DNA of 64,000 nt, from the NCBI GenBank assembly GCA_029747015.1, contig JAKOGI010000126.1:801001-865000 (forward strand). Direction: 5' to 3'. The translations under genes and the position numbers were made by a program. The notes beneath the pieces were generated by a model. That model worked only from the letters and a program-made list of their open reading frames with translations. It did not search any database and was not told the origin of the DNA. Shown here one piece after another: positions 31,895 through 43,699 of the stretch (positions within the stretch are counted from its first letter, which is position 1; each line of letters begins with the position of its first letter). The stretch is from Carnegiea gigantea. Lineage: Eukaryota; Streptophyta; Magnoliopsida; Caryophyllales; Cactaceae.

Positions 31895-33712
31895 TTAATG
31901 ACTGTGAACTCCCACTAAGTCCAAGCAATGCTCGAACTTAGCTGTAGGTAGTGGCTTTGTAAGCATGTCAGCGGGATTCTCGGAGGTGTGAACTTTTTTT
32001 ATCATTATTTCTCCTGCAGCAACTGTGTCTCGTACATAATGATATTTGACGCTGATATGCTTGGTCTTCGAGTGGTAAGCATCATTCTTTGTCAGATGTA
32101 TGGCACTCTGACTATCAGAATATATCACAGTAGCAGATTGTGGTATCCCAAGCTCCATTACCAGTCCCCTTAGCCAGGTAGCTTCCTTCACCCCTTCAGT
32201 GGCAGCAATATACTCAGCTTCTGTTGTGGACAGAGCTGCAATAGATTGTAAAGACGCTTTCCAAGAGATAGCGCCCCCACACATAGTAAAGATGTACCCA
32301 GATATGGACCTCCTCCTATCCAAATCACCAGCATAGTCAGAATCAACATACCCTACTACATCAGATGTAGCAACCTTGTTTCTATCAAATACCAGCCCTT
32401 TTCCCACAGTTCCCTTTACATACCGCAGGATCCATTTTACACCCTCCCAGTGATCCTTTCCAGGATTATGCATATATCTACTTACCACACTTACAGCATG
32501 TGATAAGTCTGGTCTGGTACAGACCATGACATACATCAAACTCCCTACAGCACTGGAGTATGGTACATTGGACATTCTACCGATGTCCTCTTCTGTTTGC
32601 GGACAGCATTCCGCAGACAGTCTAAAATGTGCAGCAAGAGGGGTAGACACTGCCTTGCAGTTCCTCATATTGAACTTCCTTAATACCTTCTCAAGATATT
32701 TTTCTTGAGAAAGGTATAATTTTCCCTCCTTTCGATCCCTGTGAATCTCCATGCCCAGTATCCTTTTAGCTGCACCTAAATCTTTCATTTCGAATTCCTT
32801 ACTGAGTTGAGATTTTAGCATGCTAATCAGGTTTTTATCTTTAGATGCAATTAGCATGTCATCAACATACAGTAGTAGATAGATAAAGGACCCATCACCA
32901 TATTGTCTAAAGTATACACAATTATCATATCTACTACGTATGTAACCATTATCAATCATAAACGTGTCAAAACGTTTATACCACTGCCTAGGAGCCTGCT
33001 TGAGTCCATACAAGGACTTTTTCAACTTACATACCATGTGTTCCTTGTCAGGAACAACAAACCCTTCAGGTTGCTTCATATATATCTCCTCTTCCAGCTC
33101 ACCATGCAGGAAGGCTGTTTTTACATCAAGCTGTTCCAACTCCAAGTTAAACAATATCACAATGGATAACAATAATCGAATAGAGGTGTGTCTGACTACA
33201 GGAGAGAAACCTCATTGTAGTCTATACCTTCCCGTTGGTTGCAACCACGAACAACCAACCTTGCTTTCCACCTTGCATCCTCTACCCCAGGAATGCCCTC
33301 CTTCTTCTTGTATATCCATTTGGCAATTAAGGCCCGTCGGCCTTTAGGCAGGTTACATAACTCCCAAGTCCCATTTTTTTTGCAGACTTTCCATTTCTTC
33401 TTGCATAGCCAGAACCCAATTGGGTGAACTTGGGCAGGTGATGGCTTCAGTATAATTTGAAGGCTCAGTTCCTTCAGACACTTCCTCTGCAACTGAAAGG
33501 GCAAATGCTATCAGCCCTTCATCATCGTTGTACCGGGCCGGTCTCCTGATCTCCCTGCGAGGACGATCACGTGCTATAGAGTGCTCAACCTCCTCCTGAG
33601 GTTGTTTAGTGCTGATAGCCCCAGGCTCAGTGACCTGGACTTCCCTCATAGTTTCTTCAACAGCTCCACCTTGAGCTGTAGCAGTCTCCAGCTCCACCTC
33701 CATGCTGGTGTC
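31895..33712 (-). pseudogene. pol: Copia C reverse transcriptase-RNase H, two frameshifts
   Basis: After the stop the frame continues (MEVELETATAQGG) to a frameshift near 33380, in the run of Ts at 33374-33381. It goes on through [19 protein letters not shown] to another frameshift near 33200, then a 425-codon open segment with [45 protein letters not shown] and the RNase H tail [12 protein letters not shown]. The catalytic residues are intact. It cannot act as a single polyprotein, though a few mutations separate it from an intact copy. Confidence 0.92.
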
Positions 33713-35917
33713 TTACTGAGTTCCTGCACCAGTAGAAGGAGCAGCAGCATTCTTTCCAGAAGATAATATATCAGACTCATTGAAAGTAACATCCCTACTT
33801 TGTATTACTTTCTTAGAATAAGGACACCACATACGATACCCTTTAGATTCACTAGCATACCCCAAAAACATACATTTAACTGCTCTAGGTGCTAGTTTGC
33901 CCTCATTTACATGAGCATACACAGGACACCCAAATACCCTGAGATTAGAGTAGTCAACAGGATTACCTGACCATACTTCTTCTGAAATCTGAAACTCAAT
34001 GGAGGAGTGTGGTGATCGATTCACCAGGTAGCAGGCCGTAGAAATGGCCTCAGCCCAAAACGCTTTGTGATCCCAAAGCCCAGCAGTTGAAAGCAAACAC
34101 CTTGCTCTCTCTAACAATGTCCTGTTAATTCGTTCTGCGACCCCATTCTGTTGTGGTTTCCCGACCAAGGTTTTATGCCTGGCTATGCCGTTTGCGGTGC
34201 AGAACTCTTCAAACTCAGATTCAACAAACTCCAGGCCATTATCAGTCCTGAGTTTCTTGATCCTTTTGCCAGTCTGGTTCTCAACCAGAGCCTTGAATTT
34301 CTTGAACATTGAGAATGTCTCGTTTTTCTGTCTTAAGAAATACACCCAAATTTTTCGTGAGAAATCATCAACAAATGTTAACATGTAACGCTTACCTCCC
34401 ATCGAAGGTACCTTAGAGGGACCCCACAAATCAGAATGGATGTAGTCCAGGACCCCCTGAGTACGGTGACTAGCCTTTGAGAAACTTACCCTTTTCTGTT
34501 TCCCAAATACACAGTGATCACAAAAATCCAACTTACCCGTACTTGCGTTACCAAGACAACCTTTCTTACCCAGAATGGTCATCCCTTTCTCACTCATATG
34601 GCCCAGCCTCATGTGCCATAACATTGTCTCATCTGCTGTACTTACCGCAGCTACTCCTGTAACTGTGGCTCCTTGCAGGATGTAGAGACTGCCTTGCCTC
34701 AGTCCCTTCATCATCACCATGGCTCCTTTAGCCACCTTTAGAGCTCCATTCTCCATGATGATTCTGCAACCATTAGACTCAAGAGTACCCAAAGAGATCA
34801 AGCAATGAGTCATATCAGGAATGTGACGCACTTTAGACAAGGTTCTAATAGTGCCATCATGGGTTTTAATCTGAACTGTACCTATCCCTGCAACCTTGCA
34901 TTCAGCATCGTTGCCCATAAGTACAACCCCAGACTCCACAGGTTCATAAGTTATAAACCAGTCCCTACGAGGACACATGTGGAACGTGCAACCAGAATCT
35001 AAAACCCAATTATCATTCACTCCTCTCCCAGAGGTGGTAGCTAAAGAAGTAGCAAGCAGTACATCCCCATCTGACTCAGACTCTACCACACAGTCAGCAG
35101 TAGCAGTTTTACCCTTTTCTTCAGTCTTGTTCTTTAACTTCCAACAATTAGCCTTTATGTGACCCACTTTTTTGCAAAAGTGGCAGGTTTTATTAGCATG
35201 AGGATTTCTCGATTTAGAACGGCTCTTCCTATTACCGTTTCCCTTCTTCTCAGTTGTCCTACCCCTAACTGCCAATCCTTCACCCTGGTCAGTATGAATG
35301 TCATGGTCAAACTTTTCTTTTGAAAGAAGGTTAGCCTTGACATCCTCAAACGATATAGTATCTGTGTTACTATACAGCATGATTTCTTTAAAGTGTTTAT
35401 ATGAAGGGGGTAGTGAGACAACAAGCAAGATGGCTTTATCCTCATCATCAATTTTTACATCCAGACTTTCCAAATCAACTAGAATTGAATTGAAATCATT
35501 CAGATGTTTCTGGACAGGCGTACCTTCAGCCATACGACAGGTGTACAACCTTTCTTTTAGCGTGATCTTATTGGCTAGACTCTTTGTCATATATAGTTCT
35601 TCTAGCCTAGCCCAAAGGTCAACAGCAGTTACCTTATCAAGAACCTCGCGGAGCACGTGAGGGGCCAGACATAGTTGTATGGCTGAAACTGCCTTCAGCT
35701 CCAGTTCCTCCCATTCCTCATTTGTCAACTTCCCACGCCTTTTCTGCTGATCCTCAGCCCACTTTTCATCCGTTGTGCTTGCGGGTTTAACGTGAGGCCC
35801 CTGCAGGACCTTCCACAGCCCGTGCTGGATGAGGACTGCCCTCATCTGCACCTTCCAGAGATTAAAGCTAATCTCCCCGTCGAATTTCTGTATGTCCACC
35901 TTCATAATTGAAGACAT
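33713..35917 (-). pseudogene. gag-pol: Copia C Gag-protease-integrase, open until one stop
   Basis: Starts at ATG 35917 (MSSIMKVDIQKFDGE). Gag occupies about residues 1-240, the zinc knuckle CHFCKKVGHIKANC about 256-269, the protease site WVLDSGCTFHMCP about 325-337, the integrase HHCC (LWHMRLGH, CDHC) about 460-505, and the catalytic region with HSDLWGP, LRTDNGLEF and GVAERINRTLLE. It ends at TAA (33713-33715), where element D reads GAA, a transversion and so unlike the deamination-type stops. All integrase catalytic residues are kept. Confidence 0.93.
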
Positions 35918-35926
35918 CCTATAACC

Positions 35927-35940
35927 TCTCTCTGATACCA
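35927..35940 (-). other. tRNA-iMet primer binding site of copia C
   Basis: The minus strand reads TGGTATCAGAGAG, matching the initiator Met tRNA site except at its end; element D has the canonical GAGC. Confidence 0.93.
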
Positions 35941-35942
35941 CT

Positions 35943-36558
35943 TGTTAGGAATAAAGGAAATAATAGGATGTGACAATGCAACAGAATTCAACCAAGAACA
36001 CAACGCAACAATGAAAAACAAGAATAAAGGACACAGAGAATTTTTTACGTGGAAACCCAATGTGGGAAAAAAACCACGGACGGCGACAGCACACCGACAA
36101 ATTTCACTATGAGCAGAGTGGTACACCACAATCACTTCAGTGATTAAGAGCAGAATTACAATACTCTCAATTGAATTCTCTCACAAATAACCTCACTCTC
36201 TCAATGTGTTTTCTATATTGGAGTGTTTTGAAACCTAGGCTTGACCCTCCTTTTATAGGGCCTGAAGAATAGGGTTTTTTCCCCTTCTTGGAAAAACCCT
36301 AGCCGCCGCAGAGGAATCCTCCTTGAAGACAGAAACCCTAGCCGCATCCGAAAGAGGCGGCGAAAAGACACGTGGCACGACCGTGCCCCGTGGCACGGTC
36401 ACCCCGTGTCACATGGCACGGCCGTGCCATATGGCACGGCACTCCCGTGCCAATTTTCTGTCCCTCTCGTCTTCGGCTCTTCGTCTTGGCACGCCCGTGT
36501 CTGTGCAGCATGGGCTCCCCGTGCCGATACTCGAGATTTTGGGCCATAAAACCCAACA
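35943..36558 (-). repeat. 5' LTR of copia C
   Basis: Near-identical to 31182-31794. Minus-strand TATA at 36250-36258 and palindrome cluster at about 36372-36450. Transcription would start near 36220 and run leftwards, antisense to the host gene. Confidence 0.95.
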
Positions 36559-36594
36559 ATCCCCAATCCCCCACAAGTGCAAGCCACCGATTGA
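36559..36594 (+). pseudogene. Displaced 3' coding end of the host gene
   Basis: The TSD copy ATCCC (36559-36563) is followed by codons reading N-P-P-Q-V-Q-A-T-D and TGA. Joining across the TSD keeps the frame of exon 2, which supports both the gene model and the insertion boundary. Confidence 0.6.
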
Positions 36595-37992
36595 CAAATT
36601 GATATAGCTACCAATAATTTTGTGATTTTAGCGTATATAACATATATATAAATTTAAGATTAAAAATAACGCAAAAATTCAATACTTATTCATTACTCAC
36701 ATATGGAAAATTTAATGTTAAAAAAAAAAACCCTAATGCTTGGTGAATATATAGTTGTAAGGATACAGATATGCAATGAGACAGAAAAAGAAAATCGTGT
36801 GATTGCTTGGCTGATTGGCATCAAGTTTGGATCTTGAAGCATGTTCTTCTGTAATTCATATAAGCTCAATGAATTGATTTTCACTAACCGTTAAGAAGGG
36901 AAGCAGTGGGAACTATCCCAATTAGACAACCTCCATCTTTCTACTCGATGCTATCTAAGACTGTATCCTTTTCTTCAGTGTTTAGGAGCGAAGCTAGGGC
37001 TTCTTTGTGTCGTCCACAACATAAATAATGCAAAAGGAAAGTTTTTCATGGATTAGGGTTACTTTTCTACATTTGAAGGCCAAAGAGAACTCTTAAATAA
37101 TTAGTAGGAAAAAAGCATCTTTTCTGAGCACAATCCCAATGACGGCAACTGTTAATTTGTTAGTGTTGATGATCAAAAGTAGGTTGAAGTGTGAAAGACG
37201 CTAGTCACACTACACAAAAGCATATATTTTTTCCTTCTTTTTTCATTTATTTTTATAGGGGAAGGAAGTAAATTGGGCGCCTAACATTAGGCTATAACCA
37301 TTAATCTATAGTTTTAAGGACATACTTGGTGAAAAAGGTGGAATCAAATGGAATCATTCTTGAACGCTGTGGAGGGTAGACATAGAATTTGAATTCTGAA
37401 CCTATGTGTTTGAAGAGAACAAAAATGGAATCAAGTTTGTTGTTTTGCTAACAGATATGGGATGGAATCAAATTGTTTATTTCAAAAATATTTTTATCCC
37501 ATTATAAGTTAGCTATTTTTATAATAATGTTTTTTGTAATTTTTTGTACTTCAGTTTTTGAATTATAATTTCAGTTAGTATTTTTATATTTTTGTTTGAT
37601 TGATGAAATAAATATTATAAGCCTATTGTTTTAAAATAAATTAGAGCTTTAAATTGAGCTTGAAATCCATAATTTTCTAAACCCATAATCATATAGACTT
37701 ATAAATAACCAAATAAATTTATATAATAGCCAAAAAGGAAAATTGATTTATTACCTCACTCCTCGCGACAGATCCTAGTAAAATTATACAGCCCCCACCC
37801 CCGTCAAAACAAAAAGAAAAAGAAAAGAAGGCTTCATGAAATATGAACTTCGCTCATTGTCTCCATCTCTCTACCTTATCCAGATCTGATTCATCCTCAC
37901 CTTGCTCTGCCTCTCTCTGCAAAATTCTCACTCAGATCTATAAATCAGAGTAAAACTGAGAACAAGTCGTAATTAAAGAAAAAGAAAAATAG
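36595..37992. other. 3' flank of host gene and intergenic DNA
   Basis: AT-rich. ATATAAATTTAAGATTAAAA-type sequence after the host stop (36640-36670) could hold its polyadenylation signal. No further exon is evident. TATAAATC at 37938 lies about 55 bases before a short ORF. Confidence 0.35.
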
Positions 37993-38148
37993 ATGAGAGT
38001 TGAAGATGAACAGTGTTCAAGAGGCGAAAGTTGCAGAACGATGAGCATGCTTCGTCCAGCGAGAAATTCACCGCTGACAGCGACCGGTGTATTTCATCTC
38101 ATCGACGGCAGAGCAGTGGCATCTCTCTCTCACTCTAATCTCAACTAG
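37993..38148 (+). CDS. Possible 51-codon ORF of unknown function
   Basis: ATG to TAG with a higher GC content than the flanks, preceded by CT-rich leader-like sequence and a TATAAAT at about 37938. The product (MRVEDEQCSRGESC at its start) has no recognisable domain, membrane helix or signal peptide. The stop lies where the second hAT-like repeat begins, so it could be a first exon truncated by that insertion, or a chance ORF. Low confidence. Confidence 0.2.
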   Translation: MRVEDEQCSRGESCRTMSMLRPARNSPLTATGVFHLIDGRAVASLSHSNLN

Positions 38149-38999
38149 GGTTAAAATAGGGGTGTTCATTTATAAGTATCAAAAAAATTATATAATACAT
38201 ATTATGGTAGTCTATTTTGTACAGATATTTCGTTTCTTTTTTTCCTAATGTTCCATCTCATATTTCTATATTAGCGGAAAGTTGACAAGCAATAATAATA
38301 TACCCCACTTTTTACTCCCCCTTCAAAAAAACCTATGGTACCTCTATTACTACATCTGTTCTCTGCGGTTTTTCATATTTTGAGTTTTGATATATAAATT
38401 GAGTTAAAATCGCAGAGTGTTACGATTGTGTAGTATTTATTAAAACTATTGGTTATAGAGGACATATCATTTGCACCAAGCAATAAAACTAAAATTGAGA
38501 CATGAAGTGAATATGTCAAATATAAAATACAACTACAAATAAACAATCTAAACTAGATAATCACATCAAAATGGGAAAAAATAGTATCACGTGCAAATCA
38601 ATTATTATGGCCAAGTTGAAGAAAAGTTTGCATCATGAACATATTGCAACTAAACAACCGAAAAAATTAATAATAACAATAAAAGAAAATTAAAGAGATT
38701 AGAATTAGATTAAATTAACAGCCTAAACTCCAAATAAGAGATTGAGAGAAAGCAATAAATTTAGGCATGGGTGCATTTAATTTAATTTTACTTTTCTATC
38801 AAATTATAACTTTATAATTATACTTTTAATATTTAAAGAAATTAAAAATGTTAATATGTGGGTTAAAAATATTTAAAGTGCATCTACAATTTTTTAGACC
38901 TAATTTGGGAGTGTCCACATCTAATAATCTAATTGCATTTATAATTGCTGATTAATTTTTTTTGGAGATAGCCCTCCCAATAGAGTAGATCCGCCCATG
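38149..38999. mobile_element. Non-autonomous hAT-like transposon, copy 2, left end eroded
   Basis: Closely similar along its length to 17725-18658 (ATAGGGGTGTTCAT at the left, GTAGATCCGCCCATG at the right end, and interior blocks such as GAGGACATATCAT and CACCAAGCAATAAAA). The first 25 bases of the left terminal repeat are missing or diverged. The flanks GGGTTAAA and GGGTTATA could be a decayed 8-bp TSD. No transposase. Confidence 0.7.
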
Positions 39000-39059
39000 G
39001 GGTTATATTAGATATTGTACAAAGTGGAGCTTTGATTTTATTTTTCTGTTATTTTTAGA

Positions 39060-39310
39060 TAATTAATTTGATCCCTGAGGGATGGCGATATGAAACCCCT
39101 TGGTCTGGGGGGGTCAAGTCCCCCGGGATTTGAGTGAACTTAATACCTTTAGGTATCAAGTCTCTTTCTCTTAAAACCTTCACCAAACAAAGTGGAAGGG
39201 AACTTGAAACCTCAATGCCTAAGTTAGCTGGGTTCTTAGGTATCAAGTTCCATGCCACTTTTTCTCTCCAAACAGCCCCTAAGTTAGCTAGGTTCTTGGT
39301 ATGCTGTAAA
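39060..39310. repeat. Possible MITE-like segment
   Basis: Contains AGTTAGCTGGGTTCTTAGG and AGTTAGCTAGGTTCTTGG as imperfect direct repeats, AGGTATCAAGT twice, and a CTCCAAACAGCCCCTAAG end typical of many plant MITEs. The matching opposite end is not clear. Confidence 0.3.
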
Positions 39311-39319
39311 AGCATATGA

Positions 39320-40190
39320 CGCTATTTGACAAATAGATGGTACTTGTTAACTATTAGCTATTAGTTGTTTGTATTAGCTATTAACTATTTGTATTAACTA
39401 TTTAAATTAGCTATTTACATTAACTATTTAAATTAGCTATTTATAAAAAAACTGTTTGGTAAAGTTAGTTGTTTTTAATAAAGATATTTGGTAATTCTTA
39501 TCTTTAAATTACTTTTAATAGAACATATTTTTATTTATTTATTGGTCATCTTATTTTCTTTTTAAAAAAATTAGAATTATGTCATATGTATAAATTAACT
39601 TCATTGATAATCACAAAAAAAACCTTCATTAGATTCCATTCATATAAAGATAGTATCAAATGTTACTACTTTGCAACAATCCAAAGCTCATTGTTTACGT
39701 AATCGGAAGGCAGTTTGAATAATCTAAAGTATAAATATCAAACATTAATAAAGTGCGTGGTAAGAGAACCAAATAAACTTAATATAATATATTAACAGAA
39801 TTAGAAAATCTACACTAAAAAGTACACTACTTGGCTTAAAAAAAATTCAAAAAACGAAAGACACATTGCAACTTCAATAATTTGTTTTTGTCCCAACAAA
39901 AAATAAAGGAAAAACCTCTATCCTTGTTAATCCTCAAGATCTAAATAGGTTTGAATCATAAAAATAATATTATATAAATATAATTTAATGGCACGTAGTG
40001 TAATTTTTTGAAACTCTTGGATAAATCTGTCATTTCTACAGAAAAACTTTTTTGAAAAGGCTAATGCAACTAACTTTTTTAAAAAGAGTTGTTTGGGACC
40101 AAACATCCATTTGAAACAACTATTTATCAAATGCCTATTTAGTTGTTTGATTTAGCCAAAATAGCTAAAACAGTCCCAAATAGTACTTTT
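39320..40190. repeat. AT-rich interspersed repeat with TTAGCTATT array
   Basis: Tandem-like TTAGCTATT/TTAACTATT units at 39340-39445. The right end carries inverted versions (CAACTATTTATCAAATGCC, AAATAGCTAAAACAG), and GCTATTTGACAAATAG at the left mirrors CTATTTATCAAATG at the right. This looks like a non-autonomous DNA transposon, but ends and TSD are not resolved. Confidence 0.45.
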
Positions 40191-40904
40191 CCCCTCAAAA
40201 ACTGTTGTTACCAAATATTTCCTATATGTTTTGTTGAGAAGTATCGGGCTGAAATGTCAAAGCATCCATGCTAAATTATTCGGCTTTTTTGTACTTTGCA
40301 TCATTCAGGCTTTTGGCACTATTTTTTCAACTATGGCATTTTCTACTTAATTCTAGTCACCCTTAACCGTTGATGTGCATTTAATCTAAGACCTAACTCC
40401 GGTGAGGATAATGACAATAGCAAATAAAACGACCTTGAGTTGCCTCACCTACCTTTCCTTTAGTGGTCGGGGGTTAGTATTTTGAAAATTGCTTGAGTAA
40501 ATAGATAAAAAAAAAATTCCAAAAATAATAATGAAGATCGACTGGAGAGAGAACAAATTCAAGAGAAAGAGTGTTTTTTAGTGAAAGAGTGAATAGAAAG
40601 GGCTCTAATCTCCATCATTTTATTGGGCTAAAAGAACAAAAACATCGTTGTTTAGACAATAAATTAAATGATGGTAAAACGGTCATCCCATATCATTTTT
40701 TTCAAACTCTATCCAGCAAATCACTTAAATTATATACTATTAAAAACTCAAGAAATCCATATTTTATTATCATCTATGCTAAATTATTGTGTGCTAGAAA
40801 ATCCGTACTATATTAACAAAATGCATACACTTAAATGGCATCTTAGAAAGGTATATCATATACTTTATATCATTCAACTTTCAGTAGTCTATTTAATAAT
40901 TAAT
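40191..40904. other. Intergenic DNA, no gene seen
   Basis: AT-rich, with short chance ORFs lacking domains. Nothing else is supported. Confidence 0.35.
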
Positions 40905-41100
40905 ATTCCCTCTATTCCATAGCTATAGCCACATTTCGAGAATATGTCAAATTAAATATTAAATGTAGTGCATATGGTGAAAATGGGGTTTTTTTTTTAA
41001 GCGATTGGGAATATTCACTAGGTATTGAAAAGTGAACTTTGGGAGGATTTTAGCACTATCGAAATGATTGTCTTTAATTATGACTATAGGACAGAGTGAG
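40905..41100. mobile_element. Stowaway-like MITE
   Basis: About 195 bases with ends TTCCCTCTATTCCATAG on the left and, as the reverse complement of the right end, CTCACTCTGTCCTATAG. These are of the CTCCCTCYGTYCC type known for Stowaway (Tc1/mariner) MITEs. TA flanks both ends (TAAT at left, TAAT at 41101). Confidence 0.65.
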
Positions 41101-41286
41101 TAATTAATCGTGAGGCCCTACTTTACACCTGATGCAATTGTCCAAACGATGTACAATATATAAGTTAACAAAAAGAAAGACTTAAGATAAAACTATGACA
41201 TATATCGTAAGATATCAGGCGTTCATTGTGCTGGGAAAGCACACAAAATATCCAACTGCGAACGAAAGCTAAATCAAGAACTAATT

Positions 41287-42025
41287 GTTACCCTAATTGT
41301 GTTGTAAAATGGGCAATTAACCAAATAAAACAAACCCCATAAGGTCATCAACAACAAGAACAATAACAATACGTAAATTATTAGCCACACAGTTGAATAA
41401 GGAAACTCCAAGATTTCATAGAAATCCCATTGATGAAAAAAACCACTAGTCAAGAAGATCAAGTGGGTACAACCATAGATCATCTCTAGTTCAAACTAGA
41501 GGCAATATAATCATTAAGGATTAGCCTTGGAATAGCAAGTCTCCAAATTTCCTCATTTAAAATTCGTAAAACAAAATTTAAGACTATGATGATTGATCAA
41601 AATTTACAGAGTTTGGGAGGTCAAAATGATAATCGATTGTTTGATTGAAATAGGATAGGGTCAGAAATAACAATATAACATTTGGCTACGATAGGTTGTC
41701 GTATGATCGTCGATTGGGGTTGAAAACAATGTTGTTGCTGCACTGTCTCTCTCTAACCATAGGCTATGTTTTCTCTTCTAATTTCTATGTCTCTTTAGTT
41801 CACTTACAATTGAATGCTCTAGGGCCCATCACCTCATTCATCCACATACATATTCTTCCTTGAGAAGCTAAACAAGTGGGACAAAGTGGGGGCCTTTCAA
41901 GAGTTAAGACAAGTCAAAACCACTACAAACTATATAACCCATCCACATAATGATGTGGATAAATAAACTTAGGCCCAAATAACCTACTTGGTTTTCTTCC
42001 TCATACAGGAAGGAAGTACCTAACA
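41287..42025 (-). repeat. Probable 3' LTR of copia F
   Basis: Ends CCTAACA followed by AATCTCCTTCTCATTCC, the same architecture as the CCCAACA-ATCTCCACC junctions of C and D. The start is placed at a TGTTACCC, without a partner LTR to confirm it. TATATAACCCATCCAC near 41930 might be part of the promoter. Confidence 0.45.
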
Positions 42026-42099
42026 AATCTCCTTCTCATTCCTAGAAGGGGTAGGGGCTCAACAAAATCCTCTTTTGAATGACAAGCAATAAGCTTACT

Positions 42100-43500
42100 T
42101 TTGGTAAATTTCTGGTCAACATATCATATCCATTTTGATTAGTGTGCATTTTCCAATTTGCAACAGCTTTTTTTCCAAACTTCTCTCGAATCGAATGGTA
42201 TCTTCTTTAAATGTTAGTTCAAAAATGGTAGGTAGCATCCTTGGTAAGCTGGATGACATTTTGGCTATCACAATGGTGTGAATACTTTTCTTGGTTTCAA
42301 ACTAGATTCTTAAAAAAAATTTTTCATCCATAACAGTTCTTTGCTAGCTGCAGTAGCAGCAATTATACTTAGTTTTGGTGCTAATAATTTAATAAAATTT
42401 TGCAATCTCGATTGCCAAGACACAACATCGCCTACAAAAGTCATCAAACACCTAGAAATAGACTTGCTGGAATCAGCATCACTTAACATATAGTTTTGAT
42501 GCTAATAATTTAACAAAATTTTGCAATCTCGATTGCCAAGACACAACATCCCCTACAAAAGTCATCAAACACCCAGAAATAGACTTGCTGGAATCAGCAT
42601 CACTTAACATATTTGCATATGTGTCATGATCTAACATAGGTTGTCCATTTCCAAAATATAAACACAATTTTAAAGTACTCCTGAGATTCGAAAGAATCCA
42701 CTTTATGGCTGCGTAGTGCTCCCTTCAAAGGTTGCAGATTAAACGACTAACAACCTCAATTGCATGTGCAATATGATGCCGCACACATACCATAGCATAC
42801 ATCAAGCTTCCAGGGTAGACCCATATCATGCTTTGTTCATTTTATCCTTGTCTTCCTTACTTTTAGACACTAATTAGAACTCAATCTCATGTGGCCTGCA
42901 GATAGAGAACTCAGGAATTTGGCCTTGTCTGTATGGAACTTTTAGAGCAACTTCTCGATGTACCTCATGTGATAATAAAAGCTTATTATTCTTTCTTTCA
43001 CAGGTGATACTTATACCTAAGATTTGCTTTGCATGGCCGAGGCCCTTCATTTCAATGGACTTGCTCAAAGCACTTTTCAAGTTTGCAATCCTCCTGGTGT
43101 AAGAATGAACAATTAACATATGATCTACATATATAAGGATAATCAAGAAATCACCCTCAAGGTAGTTCTTCACAGACACATAATTATCACCTTGTGTTTT
43201 GTGGATGTCATGATTAACCATAATGGGCTTAAATTTCTAATTCCACCATCAAGGTCCTTATTTTAAGCCATGTAAGCTCATTTACAATTTCCACATGAGC
43301 TTTTCCTTCCCCTTAACTTCAAAACCTTCAAGTTGTTTCATGTATATCTCCTTGTCTAAGTCACCATGCAGGAATGTAGTCTATATGTTGATAGCTAAAC
43401 CAAGAACAATTCTTATTAAAGACATCTTTACAAGGAAAAAAACTCAAAAAAGTCAAAGCCTTCTTTGACCGAAGCCTTTTACCACCAACCTTGCCTTTCT
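42100..43500 (-). pseudogene. Copia F reverse transcriptase-RNase H, decayed
   Basis: Recognisable pieces: HGDLDKEIYM-like sequence near 43345, a 115-codon stretch with IILIYVDHMLIVH (YVDD changed to YVDH), LGHAKQILGI, then [12 protein letters not shown] and SKSISGCLMTFVGDVVSW in the RNase H part. The altered active site, stops and a 121-bp internal duplication show it is inactive. Confidence 0.8.
42371..42612 (-). repeat. 121-bp tandem duplication in copia F RNase H
   Basis: AGTTTTGGTGCTAATAATTT begins at 42371 and, with one change, at 42492. The two units (42371-42491, 42492-42612) differ at only a few bases although the host element is very decayed, so the duplication is later than the element. 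Confidence 0.92.
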
Positions 43501-43699
43501 ATAGGTGAAGCTTTTACAAGTTGTGGTTCTCATGTAAAGAATTCATCTCATCTTACATGGCATTATACCACTCCCTTTTGCGCTCATGTGCATGGCCTTA
43601 AAATTCTTTAGCTCTCCCATTTTAGTCAACAATACAAGCTCTCTATGAGGATATTTGAAGGAGAGTTGTCTTTGTGTGGTGGTTCTTCTCAACTAAGGT

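Larger units (their letters stand above)
31182..36558 (-). mobile_element. Copia element C (Tork-like), young, in the host gene exon
   Basis: TSD ATCCC (31177-31181 and 36559-36563). LTRs of 613 and 616 bp differ at few positions. It has a tRNA-iMet primer site, polypurine tract (AAGGTGGAGAT at 31795-31805, minus strand) and Tork-type polyprotein. It is the same family as D. It is oriented opposite to the host gene. Only one stop and two frameshifts break the coding region, so this is the youngest recognisable element in the window. Confidence 0.95.
20727..36594 (+). pseudogene. Host gene for a small single-pass membrane protein, split by transposons
   Basis: Exon 1 (20727-20747) encodes MDQSKQQ and ends at CAG before a GT donor. 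Exon 2 starts after TTTATTAATTGCAG at 30994 in the same phase (0) and continues to 31181, where copia C is inserted. Beyond the element the frame resumes at 36564 and reaches TGA at 36592-36594. The pre-insertion product is 79 residues: an acidic N-terminus (HDDFLPLDEPTK), one strongly hydrophobic helix (MGLIKVSMVLLAIFVAVLIG) and a short polar Pro/Ala-rich tail. No family is recognised. It may be a type III or signal-anchored membrane protein. Without the transposons the intron would be about 160 bases, a normal plant size. As it stands the ORF ends inside the copia LTR. Confidence 0.65.
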
